Positions 43,571-49,829 of a stretch of 64,000 nt of DNA are shown here, in pieces. A program made the position numbers and the translations under genes. Under the pieces are notes generated by a model. The model was given only the letters and a program-made list of their open reading frames with translations. It searched no databases and was not told the origin of the DNA. Origin of the DNA: an uncultured Bacilli bacterium (lineage in GTDB: Bacteria > Bacillota_I > Bacilli_A > RF39 > UBA660). Each line of letters starts with the position of its first letter. The first letter of the stretch is position 1. The stretch spans positions 1 through 64,000 of the forward strand of contig CAKOQM010000001.1 of NCBI GenBank assembly GCA_934101275.1, read 5' to 3'.

Positions 43571-45355
43571 TCAAACCTTCTTTCGAATCCTGTATTCACG
43601 ATGAGTTTTATGAGCCGTAACGGATTGATGAACTTGATTATTATCATCAATTGTATAATTTTGGCTAGCTGATAAAATATCCGTTTCGTACGTATCATTA
43701 TTACCAAAAACACGATTATAAATATTAGAACAATAATTAAAAAAACTTAACATCAGCAAAGCATCTACACACATCAAATAAATATCATGCATATTTTTAA
43801 TATTACTATCATTTAACAAACTAGCTAAATCAAAAGAGCCGGCTGAAATGATTGTTCCGTCAAAATTAGCAACTTTAAAATTAGGCCACGAAATCACATA
43901 AGAACCAGTATCCGTTAACTCGGTAAATCTTTCTAAAAATGTAATTATCCAAGTAAACGGATAACTTAAAAAGCCAAATTGATTAGTTAAACTCTCATTC
44001 ACGCCTTTAAACCAGTACGAAAGGTCCTCTTTTGAAGGAACAAACAAAGACCTCAACATATTGCGAAAATTAGACCAAAAATCCTCTGTACTTTTTTTAA
44101 AAGAATCAAAAAAGTTAGAAATTGTATCTGCAACAACCTCATTCGAAGACTTTGAAGTAAAATTATAAGTTGCCTTAGCAACATTACCATTTGAATCAAC
44201 AATTCTAAAATATAAAGTATGTTTACCAAAATTAACATTACTAAACGTATAATGATTCGTTGGAATATCAATCCAAGAACCATCGTCAAGTTTCAAATAG
44301 TATTTTTCAATTTTACCAGACATGGCATAACTATCACGTAAATCGACATAAATATTACTATCATTATAAGAAACAATATAACGTAAAACCGGTAACAAAG
44401 ATGTTTTAACATCAACATTAAAAGTTGAAAGAGGTGTATTTGAACCGTCTTTATAAACGGCTTTTGCTGTACCAGAATAAGAACCATTACTAAAACCGGT
44501 TAGCGTTACAGATTTCTCAGTCGTATAAACATAATCATAGCTACCCAATGTATAATAATATCCAACAACGTTATCCTCATCTGTAGCATTAAAATTTAAT
44601 GTGATATCCGAACCACTAACCGAACTTGTTACATTTAAAAGACCTAAGTTATCACTTTCATAATTAATATCTGATGAAAGATATAAATAATATATATTTT
44701 CAATATAATCCGTTGCAGAATCCGTTTGAGCATATGCTTTATTATCTAAATCAACAAACAAACTAAAGAATTCAATATATTTTTTAGGAACACGACAACT
44801 AATCACAGCACTCGGAAAATCAGAATTGGAGCTTGTTGTTAAACAATCATATGGCTTATATGTTTCGTTATTTGCATCACCAAACCTCGATTGCACACTA
44901 AAATGTAATCTATTAAAAATTTGATAGCTTTCAAAAATACCAGCTTGTATTTCATTATTTTTTGCTGAAGCATACATTCTAAAATATAAAGTATAAAAAT
45001 TATTATCATTTGAAAGTATTCCTTGATTAAAAAAATTTTCATAAGAAAAACGATAAGAATTTGTTGTTAAATAATAATCTGTTAACTCATTTGCTTTTAC
45101 ATAAACAGGAATACGATAACCTGTAAAATTTGGATACAAATTACTTATTTTTTTATCATTTAAATAATCAAGTTTCAAATAATCAAGGTTAGAATAATTA
45201 AAGTTTTGATAAGTATCAGAATTATTAAACCTATAATAAAGATATTTAGGTCTTATCTGAACAGGAGTTAAAGCATTAACATGAGTAATATCAAAAAATA
45301 AAGTTACGAAACTCAATGTTGCAAATATAAAAATCGTTTCTAATATTCTTTTCAT
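43571..45355 (-). CDS. Large pIII-like virion/adsorption protein
   Basis: 594 aa. A signal peptide (MKRILETIFIFATLSFVTLFF, cleavage after VNA likely) is followed by a Tyr/Asn/Ser-rich receptor-facing region, two beta-sandwich-like repeats (SGSDITLNFNATDEDNVVGYYYTLG; LKLDDGSWIDIPTNHYTFSNVNFGKHTLYFRIVD, Ig/fibronectin-like), an amphipathic section and C-terminal membrane segments (YLMCVDALLMLSFF), then a basic tail. Architecture matches a filamentous-phage tip protein that anchors in the inner membrane before assembly and binds the next host. Low sequence conservation is expected. Confidence 0.7.
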   Translation of the reverse strand: MKRILETIFIFATLSFVTLFFDITHVNALTPVQIRPKYLYYRFNNSDTYQNFNYSNLDYLKLDYLNDKKISNLYPNFTGYRIPVYVKANELTDYYLTTNSYRFSYENFFNQGILSNDNNFYTLYFRMYASAKNNEIQAGIFESYQIFNRLHFSVQSRFGDANNETYKPYDCLTTSSNSDFPSAVISCRVPKKYIEFFSLFVDLDNKAYAQTDSATDYIENIYYLYLSSDINYESDNLGLLNVTSSVSGSDITLNFNATDEDNVVGYYYTLGSYDYVYTTEKSVTLTGFSNGSYSGTAKAVYKDGSNTPLSTFNVDVKTSLLPVLRYIVSYNDSNIYVDLRDSYAMSGKIEKYYLKLDDGSWIDIPTNHYTFSNVNFGKHTLYFRIVDSNGNVAKATYNFTSKSSNEVVADTISNFFDSFKKSTEDFWSNFRNMLRSLFVPSKEDLSYWFKGVNESLTNQFGFLSYPFTWIITFLERFTELTDTGSYVISWPNFKVANFDGTIISAGSFDLASLLNDSNIKNMHDIYLMCVDALLMLSFFNYCSNIYNRVFGNNDTYETDILSASQNYTIDDNNQVHQSVTAHKTHREYRIRKKV

Positions 45356-45358
45356 ACT

Positions 45359-45925
45359 CTACCTCCTTCTTTTAAACTCAATAGCTAAAAATATTAATAA
45401 AATAGCTATAGTAATCATTAAAAAATATGGTTTTAATTCATCTAATGTTAAACCATTTGTTGAAGCGTTTGTATCGTTTGATGAATTATCATTAACTTTT
45501 TTATCGTGATAATTTGTTACGTATGAACCATTAAAACTCAAATTAGACCAACCAGACGTGCTTTTATAAGTAGAATAAATACCTAATGAATCTTGCTCAA
45601 AAATATAACACTGCGCGGTCAAATGACCGTTAAATGAAGAACGATTAACACTAAAAGAAGAACCAGAACCAGTTTTATGATTGGTAGATGTAATAGCATC
45701 ATCATTTAAAAAACATAAACGTAATTGTTTATCAGATTCAAAAACAGTACGACCTATAACATAATAATCTAAAAATGAAGAATACGAAAACCAAAGTTCC
45801 CTTTTAGCAAACGTCTCAACATAATCGGGTACATCGTAAAACTTAAAAGTAGATGCACTAACAGAAATTGTTTGAAGTGATAAAGATATAATCATAATGG
45901 ATAAAAAATAAATAATCTTACGCAT
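45359..45925 (-). CDS. Secreted, C-terminally anchored phage protein
   Basis: 188 aa from ATG 45925. Signal peptide (MRKIIYFLSIMIISLSLQTI...VSAS), a Ser/Asn-rich external domain with two cysteines, an N/D/S linker and a C-terminal transmembrane helix (YFLMITIAILLIFLAIEF) plus KRRR stop-transfer. It has the pIII-like topology in miniature and adjoins the 594-aa gene by 3 bp, so it may be a second tip protein. Start codon is 4 bp after the upstream stop. Confidence 0.65.
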   Translation of the reverse strand: MRKIIYFLSIMIISLSLQTISVSASTFKFYDVPDYVETFAKRELWFSYSSFLDYYVIGRTVFESDKQLRLCFLNDDAITSTNHKTGSGSSFSVNRSSFNGHLTAQCYIFEQDSLGIYSTYKSTSGWSNLSFNGSYVTNYHDKKVNDNSSNDTNASTNGLTLDELKPYFLMITIAILLIFLAIEFKRRR

Positions 45926-45929
45926 ATTA

Positions 45930-46082
45930 TCACAATACTTTCTTTTTATTACCACCGATAAAGTCAAGCATTAAATTAATTAATCTGTTAGCAATTTCAA
46001 AAACTAAATAAATTGGAAAAGCTACAACAAGTAAAGAAGCAATGCAATTAACAATAACTTGGTAATCAACGTTTACTATCAT
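45930..46082 (-). CDS. 50-aa membrane protein (minor coat candidate)
   Basis: Reading from ATG 46082: MIVNVDYQVIVNCIASLLVV then AFPIYLVFEIANRLINLMLD and a GGNKKK tail. One or two hydrophobic helices. It overlaps the zot-like gene by 17 bp and is followed after 4 bp by the secreted 188-aa protein. Size and topology fit minor virion proteins (pVII/pIX class) or a Zot partner. Confidence 0.6.
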   Translation of the reverse strand: MIVNVDYQVIVNCIASLLVVAFPIYLVFEIANRLINLMLDFIGGNKKKVL

Positions 46083-46791
46083 AAATATCAACACCTTTAC
46101 TTTCAATTTTTAAATTTTTGTTTTCAATAACTTTATAAGTATCATACCTTTTAAACGACAAAGGATTTTTAAAGTATCTAAATACCCTTTTGACGGTACC
46201 TTTTAAATTCGTTCCAGTACTCTCTTCACCGTCAATACTATTTCGGTCGATAAGACTATTTTTTTGTAAAAAACCAAATAGCTTTTTTTCACAATAAATT
46301 ACAACATCAAATTGCTCACGTAACTGTTTGGCCATCCGGCCAAACACTTGACTCGTAGCAACAATATGAATACGTTGTTTACGTTGTTGAGCTATTTGAG
46401 TCATAACATCCATATCAATATTTTTGCTACCTAATGAATTAAAATAAAGTTGAATCTCATCGATTAAAAAGATAACTCCTTGTTTACCATTTTTATACTT
46501 TGTTAAATCCTTTGCTTCTTGAAATAAAAATACTCGTTCATTATCAAAAGGATAATCTGTTAGTTCTAAATTCGTAACAATTTTACAATTAGGATACAAC
46601 TTTAACAATTTATATACATAATTTACAGCTGATAAAGTTTTACCAGAACCTTGAGGCCCACAAAAAATACAAAGGCCATCAGGTCGAAAGTAATCAGGAT
46701 TTTCTCTATAAAAATCACGTTGATACTTAAGTTGTTTAAAAATATTTAAAGGCCCTAGCTTTTCTTTTAAAGCATAAGCACTAACCGCCAT
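46066..46791 (-). CDS. Zot/pI-type phage assembly ATPase
   Basis: 241 aa with AGGTGATTTT before ATG. Walker A GPQGSGKT at residues 45-52; Walker B VIFLIDEIQ near 106-114; TSQVFGRMAKQLREQFDVVIYCEK is the conserved block after the nucleotide site in Zot-domain proteins. It is the marker gene of inoviruses and drives extrusion of the virion through the membrane. It is shorter than Ff pI and I see no C-terminal transmembrane helix, so anchoring may depend on a neighbouring small membrane protein. Confidence 0.9.
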   Translation of the reverse strand: MAVSAYALKEKLGPLNIFKQLKYQRDFYRENPDYFRPDGLCIFCGPQGSGKTLSAVNYVYKLLKLYPNCKIVTNLELTDYPFDNERVFLFQEAKDLTKYKNGKQGVIFLIDEIQLYFNSLGSKNIDMDVMTQIAQQRKQRIHIVATSQVFGRMAKQLREQFDVVIYCEKKLFGFLQKNSLIDRNSIDGEESTGTNLKGTVKRVFRYFKNPLSFKRYDTYKVIENKNLKIESKGVDIYDSKR

Positions 46792-46799
46792 AAAATCAC

Positions 46800-46901
46800 C
46801 TACTTATTTTTATGAAAAATTTTATTCCAAGCCCAATTAAAAAACTTGTATATTAAAAATACTAAAAAGAAACTTAACAGGCTACTCATAACATCATTCA
46901 T
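46800..46901 (-). CDS. 33-aa membrane peptide (minor coat candidate)
   Basis: ATG 46901 behind GAGGAGC: MNDVMSSLLSFFLVFLIYKF followed by FNWAWNKIFHKNK. One transmembrane helix, basic C-terminus, the size of pVII/pIX of Ff phages. It overlaps the previous gene by 8 bp and ends 9 bp before the zot-like gene. Confidence 0.6.
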   Translation of the reverse strand: MNDVMSSLLSFFLVFLIYKFFNWAWNKIFHKNK

Positions 46902-47088
46902 CTTTTTGCTCCTCTCTTTTCTCATCAATTTTTTTACTTAAATTTTTAAGCAATGCTTTTCTTTCTGGTTTACTTAATTTATTAAATTTATGTAGCAAAA
47001 CATATAAATACTCTAATTGGTCTAAAGTTAAATTATCTAAATTATTCATAATCACTAAATTTTTAGAAAAAAAGGAATGATAAAACAC
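46894..47088 (-). CDS. 64-aa helical phage protein
   Basis: Start GTG 47088 is placed 7-8 bases after AGGAG; ATG 47049 is the alternative without an RBS. NLDNLTLDQLEYLYVLLHKF and LSKPERKALLKNLSKKIDEKREEQKDE form charged helices with no membrane segment. Located between the coat gene and the small membrane peptide. Function unknown. Confidence 0.5.
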   Translation of the reverse strand: MFYHSFFSKNLVIMNNLDNLTLDQLEYLYVLLHKFNKLSKPERKALLKNLSKKIDEKREEQKDE

Positions 47089-47115
47089 GCATATCACTCC
47101 TAATTTTCCAACGTA

Positions 47116-47325
47116 TTATAAACGAATACGTCCAGCCGCAACAGCGCTTGTGAAAGCATTAACAGCTTTACGAACTCCTAACCAAAGTAAGAAGAAGCCC
47201 ATACCTACACCAACAACAGAAGCTAAAACATTTAAAACTTGAGCTGTAGTAATAGAACTTGTTAGCGCTGTAATGAAAGCAGTAAAATCAATCGTTGTAG
47301 GTTGAGTTTCTTGAGATGCTTCCAT
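47116..47325 (-). CDS. Major coat protein (pVIII-like)
   Basis: 69 aa from ATG 47325, behind the strongest RBS of the element (AAAAGGAGG). The three-part layout of inovirus coat proteins is plain: acidic, Thr/Gln-rich N-terminus (MEASQETQPTTID), a hydrophobic helix at about 29-51 (VLNVLASVVGVGMGFFLLWLG) and a basic C-terminus (VRKAV...AAGRIRL) that would face the DNA. No cleavable signal peptide, as in Pf3. A hairpin-rich leader precedes it. Confidence 0.85.
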   Translation of the reverse strand: MEASQETQPTTIDFTAFITALTSSITTAQVLNVLASVVGVGMGFFLLWLGVRKAVNAFTSAVAAGRIRL

Positions 47326-47331
47326 AGACAA

Positions 47332-47508
47332 ACCTCCTTTTCATTCTTTTTGTCCTTTTTTATAAAAAAGGAGCGTCTTACTAAAAGCGGTCAAACAGTA
47401 AGACAACAGTTTATAAGCTGCTGGTTTTTAATTTTAAGTATATTAGAATAAAGAGTTTATAAGATAAAAATATATATAAATTTTTACTTAAAATCACCGC
47501 AAATTTTT
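47332..47508 (-). promoter_or_regulatory. Coat-gene leader with two strong hairpins
   Basis: GTCTTACT (47375-47382) pairs with AGTAAGAC (47397-47404). Next to it the palindrome CCTTTTTT-AT-AAAAAAGG spans 47354-47371. On the - strand the first hairpin followed by the T run has terminator form, which would partly separate the early genes from the coat gene; in ssDNA either could serve as a packaging hairpin. No convincing promoter was found. Confidence 0.55.
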
Positions 47509-47778
47509 TTAATATCGTTTATTTTTATTTTTTTCAACATAAATATAAACAACTTTACGACCAAAATGTTTTTTGAACCACAAACGAATACTTCGAAAAA
47601 AATATTTAATCTTAGTTTTTAAATTTCTAGAGGGTTTAAGATTGTAATAGCCTATATATTCTTCACCAAAACCATTATAGCTACCAATTTTCAAAGGTAT
47701 TGAATCTTTATAAGGTTCATAACCAAATCTACATCTATAACAATCATGATTGTAACTATAATAAATTAATAATCGCAT
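47509..47778 (-). CDS. Basic phage protein (89 aa), unknown
   Basis: Tyr- and Lys/Arg-rich with two Cys near the N-terminus (HDCYRCRFGYEPY) and a strongly basic C-terminal half (KTKIKYFFRSIRLWFKKHFGRK). It overlaps the previous gene by 23 bp without a clear RBS. A nucleic-acid-binding role is possible from charge alone. Confidence 0.55.
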   Translation of the reverse strand: MRLLIYYSYNHDCYRCRFGYEPYKDSIPLKIGSYNGFGEEYIGYYNLKPSRNLKTKIKYFFRSIRLWFKKHFGRKVVYIYVEKNKNKRY

Positions 47779-48052
47779 TGTTATACTTAATACCAGTAAT
47801 TTTAGTCTTTGGCTTCATTGGATTCATAGGATTTTCAACGGTTTCAACCATTAAAGTACATTCCTTGTTTACCATTTTTTCATCAAGCTTATCAAAAGCA
47901 GTAATCGGCAAAAATGCATAAAGTACAATGTATCCTTTTACCTTTTCAGATTTACAAGGCTTATCGGTTGCAATATAATCGATTCTTGTATAAGGTTCTT
48001 TACCTTTCGGACAACATTTTGTTATCGTTGTCAAATTAACTTTTAATTCCAT
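47756..48052 (-). CDS. Candidate ssDNA-binding protein (98 aa)
   Basis: AAAGGAGCG precedes ATG 48052. The protein is predicted mostly beta-stranded (MELKVNLTTI, TRIDYIATDKP, VKGYIVLYAFLP, ECTLMVETVENP, TKITGIKYNNAI), about the size of the gene V ssDNA-binding proteins of filamentous phages, and lies in the early block upstream of the coat gene. Sequence similarity to known gpV families is not evident, so this is an inference from size, fold pattern and position. Confidence 0.45.
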   Translation of the reverse strand: MELKVNLTTITKCCPKGKEPYTRIDYIATDKPCKSEKVKGYIVLYAFLPITAFDKLDEKMVNKECTLMVETVENPMNPMKPKTKITGIKYNNAIINLL

Positions 48053-48108
48053 TTTTTACGCTCCTTTTCTATCTTTTGTTTTATGGCACAAAAGCTAAAG
48101 CCAAGAAA

Positions 48109-48324
48109 TTACCAGAAACCTCTATTAGGCGAATAAACAACATTATTTACATAAACATTCTCTAAATGAAGTTGATTCAAAAGAATATTGAAAAATTTTA
48201 AAGCTTGTTCTTTTGTTTTAAAATGAAAAGTTGCGAATGATAAATTACCGTCTAAAAAATGAATTTTAATAAACCTATCATCTAGCTCCAAAATGTGTAA
48301 ATAATTATCATTTATAAAATACAT
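48109..48324 (-). CDS. Phage protein (71 aa), unknown
   Basis: Starts inside the 3' end of the 166-aa class gene (13-bp overlap). Mixed alpha/beta, aromatic-rich (MYFINDNYLHILELDDRFIK), no membrane helix. Weak RBS, so translation probably depends on coupling. Confidence 0.5.
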   Translation of the reverse strand: MYFINDNYLHILELDDRFIKIHFLDGNLSFATFHFKTKEQALKFFNILLNQLHLENVYVNNVVYSPNRGFW

Positions 48325-48803
48325 ACGTCTTTTTTTACAAGATTAATTGACTTATTTAAAACATCACGACACAGGTTTACAGCTTCGGTTTTATCACAAA
48401 AAGAAAATTCAATTTCATCTAAACCAGAAGAATCATTAAAGCCTAATTTGATAATATACAAGCCTAAAGCGTCTTTATAAGCTTTAATAAATTTCACTTT
48501 TAAATAATCAATAGTAAATTCCATATCCTCAACTACTTCCTCAACTTCCTCATCAGTCATACATAAAAACTTTTTAATAATATATCTTACATCCGAATAT
48601 GATTTACAAGTACCGTCATATAAATAAATGTAGCCCTCTTCACCAGTTAAAATATCAAAAGCTTTTGCCATTTCGGAATCGGAATCACAAAAGTAAACAC
48701 AATAAGCATTTATAAAGTTTTCATATGTTAAGTCAATGTCGTTTTCTTTCATATAATCGTTAACTTTTCTCATATTCATCATTTCATAAACAATATTAAT
48801 CAT
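48312..48803 (-). CDS. First gene of the phage early operon (163 aa), unknown
   Basis: ATG 48803 follows AAGGAGTG; GTG 48812 overlaps that RBS. Acidic (EEEVEEVVEDME), helical, with several Cys. It lies directly downstream of the operator-bearing promoter, so it is the first gene expressed when the repressor is removed. No homologue recognised; control of replication or host takeover is possible. Confidence 0.55.
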   Translation of the reverse strand: MINIVYEMMNMRKVNDYMKENDIDLTYENFINAYCVYFCDSDSEMAKAFDILTGEEGYIYLYDGTCKSYSDVRYIIKKFLCMTDEEVEEVVEDMEFTIDYLKVKFIKAYKDALGLYIIKLGFNDSSGLDEIEFSFCDKTEAVNLCRDVLNKSINLVKKDVCIL

Positions 48804-48818
48804 CTTTATCACTCCTTT

Positions 48819-48875
48819 TATATACGTTTAACGCATTTATATATCAATTATATACGTGTGACGTTTACTTGTCAA
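48819..48875 (-). promoter_or_regulatory. Early phage promoter with tandem operators (lysogeny switch)
   Basis: On the - strand TTGACA (48875-48870), 17 bp, TATAAT (48852-48847), a near-consensus promoter. Two direct repeats, TATATACGTTTAACG (48819-48833) and TATATACGTGTGACG (48849-48863), 30 bp apart (three helical turns), lie in the spacer and just downstream of the start. The divergently transcribed cI-like gene begins 43 bp away, so it is the likely binder. Confidence 0.8.
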
Positions 48876-48917
48876 TACGCAATAAGTATATTTTGTAAAA
48901 TAACTTTGGTGAGGAAA

Positions 48918-49151
48918 ATGAATATAAATAGATTGAAAGAAATAAGAGAAGATAAAGATTATAAACAAAGTGAGGTTGCAAAAATTCTAAATGTAACACA
49001 AGCACAATATAGCAGATATGAAACAGGTGAAAACACAATTCCACTTGACAAAATATATAAACTAGCAGAATTTTACAAAACATCAATAGATTATCTAGTT
49101 TATAGAACAGATGAAAGAAATCCTTATCCAAAAAGTATAATGAAAAATTGA
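48918..49151 (+). CDS. Phage repressor, XRE/cI-like
   Basis: 77 aa from ATG 48918 (GGTGAGG). Almost entirely one HTH_3 domain: RLKEIREDKDYKQSEVAKIL, then NVTQAQYSRYETGENTIPLDKIYKLAEFYKTSIDYLVYRTDE. Divergent from the structural operon with shared operators. There is no autocleavage domain, so SOS induction through self-cleavage is not expected. Confidence 0.88.
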   Translation: MNINRLKEIREDKDYKQSEVAKILNVTQAQYSRYETGENTIPLDKIYKLAEFYKTSIDYLVYRTDERNPYPKSIMKN

Positions 49152-49162
49152 AAGAGGAAAAA

Positions 49163-49315
49163 ATGAACAATCAAAGTTTAGAAGAAATTAATCAAAGTTT
49201 AAAAACAATAAAAGATATTATTGTTGAAGAATATAAAAGAAAAAAAAGTATCGAAATGTTAAAAATTGCTATAGCCCTTCTTATATTTGCTATTATCTAC
49301 ATTAGATACTCATAA
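49163..49315 (+). CDS. 50-aa tail-anchored membrane peptide
   Basis: ATG 49163, 11 bp after the repressor stop, behind AGAGGAA. A charged helix (MNNQSLEEINQSLKTIKDII...KRKKSIEM) and one C-terminal transmembrane helix (IAIALLIFAIIYI). Co-expressed with the repressor in the lysogen; a superinfection-exclusion or immunity role is conceivable but unproven. Confidence 0.6.
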   Translation: MNNQSLEEINQSLKTIKDIIVEEYKRKKSIEMLKIAIALLIFAIIYIRYS

Positions 49316-49392
49316 AAAAAGATTGCCTAAAACCAATTTGCAATCTTAAAATAAAGGACTTATTTTTCAAGCATCAATAGGAGGTGACAACA

Positions 49393-49485
49393 TTGAAAAA
49401 TACAATTAATTCAAAAAAACACAAAATTTTAACAATATGTATAATTCTATTCTTTGTTTTATTAGCAATTTCAACATTAAAATAA
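49393..49485 (+). CDS. 30-aa hydrophobic peptide
   Basis: AGGAGGTG (49380-49386) is followed after 6 bases by TTG 49393. The peptide MKNTINSKKHKILTICIILF continues FVLLALSTLK-like (actual end VLLAISTLK): basic N-terminus and one transmembrane helix. Such peptides resemble type I toxins or small phage membrane modulators; no antisense RNA is evident. Good RBS is the main support. Confidence 0.5.
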   Translation: MKNTINSKKHKILTICIILFFVLLAISTLK

Positions 49486-49506
49486 AACATCGATAATTAA
49501 TTAAGC

Positions 49507-49569
49507 CCTTTACGATACCTAAATTACATTTTTATAATAAATTAAGTATCGCAAAAGGTTTATTTTTTT
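49507..49569 (+). terminator. Terminator of the lysogeny transcript
   Basis: CCTTTACGATAC / GTATCGCAAAAGG arms around a 27-nt AT-rich loop, then a T-rich run. It lies over the 3' end of the opposing 58-aa ORF. Confidence 0.6.
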
Positions 49570-49736
49570 AACCTTTTGTACAACTTACAACCCATATTAC
49601 TAATCATTCTTAATAAAATCAATATTGCAACAAGAAGAATAAATCCAATTATATATTCAAAATCATTAGTAATAAAATAAAAAATAAATGAATCAATAAA
49701 AATAATTAAGCATAACAGAATTTCATAATTATTCAT
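49560..49736 (-). CDS. 58-aa membrane protein at the attR end
   Basis: ATG 49736 behind AAAGGGG. Two hydrophobic helices (ILLCLIIFIDSFIFYFI; YIIGFILLVAILILLRMI) and a basic tail CKLYKRLKK. It is the outermost gene of the element on the right, pointing into it. Function unknown. Confidence 0.55.
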   Translation of the reverse strand: MNNYEILLCLIIFIDSFIFYFITNDFEYIIGFILLVAILILLRMISNMGCKLYKRLKK

Positions 49737-49763
49737 AAAGTAACCCCTTTACACATTTTGATA

Positions 49764-49791
49764 TTTTCATAACGTAAATATTATGTTAACC
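49764..49791 (+). other. Prophage attR (dif-like, degenerate XerC arm)
   Basis: XerD arm TTATGTTAACC is identical to attL and the centre TAAATA differs by one base, but the XerC arm TTTTCATAACG does not match AAGTTGCATAA. The repeat continues to the right with few changes (CCG, then TGATATTTTAAATTA versus CAATAGTTTAAATTA). With Xer cleavage at the XerC side of the centre, the right XerC arm is the phage's own. Confidence 0.82.
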
Positions 49792-49829
49792 GCAATAGTT
49801 TAAATTATTATTTATAAGATACTCTTTGT

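Larger units (their letters stand above)
41900..49780 (-). mobile_element. Inovirus-like (filamentous phage) prophage integrated at dif
   Basis: About 7,881 bp between equivalent bases of two XerD-arm repeats. It contains a pMV158-type rep with its origin, a Zot/pI ATPase, a pVIII-like coat protein, signal-peptide pIII-like proteins, a pVI-like protein, several small membrane proteins, a repressor on a divergent promoter, and no integrase, capsid, terminase or tail genes. Size, order and content fit an inovirus that integrates with host XerC/D. No secretin (pIV) is encoded, as expected for a monoderm host. All structural and replication frames are open, so it may be active. Virtually all genes lie on the - strand. 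Confidence 0.9.

Noticed and set aside
44053..45042. Three Leu/Ile/Met-rich ORFs within the 594-aa phage gene
   Set aside because: Alternate frames of the same strand; composition reflects AT-rich codons and they lack RBS.
49316..49350. Hairpin AAGATTGC/GCAATCTT as a + strand terminator
   Set aside because: No T run follows on the + strand; it has the T run only on the - strand, where no gene needs it, so its role is unclear.
41883..49791. Integrated pMV158-like plasmid rather than a phage
   Set aside because: Rep and origin are plasmid-like, but the coat, Zot-type ATPase and secreted tip proteins form a full virion module and no mobilisation gene is present.
41883..49791. Dedicated phage integrase
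   Set aside because: No tyrosine or serine recombinase lies between the att repeats; xerD at 51.9-52.8 kb is outside them and belongs to the chromosome.
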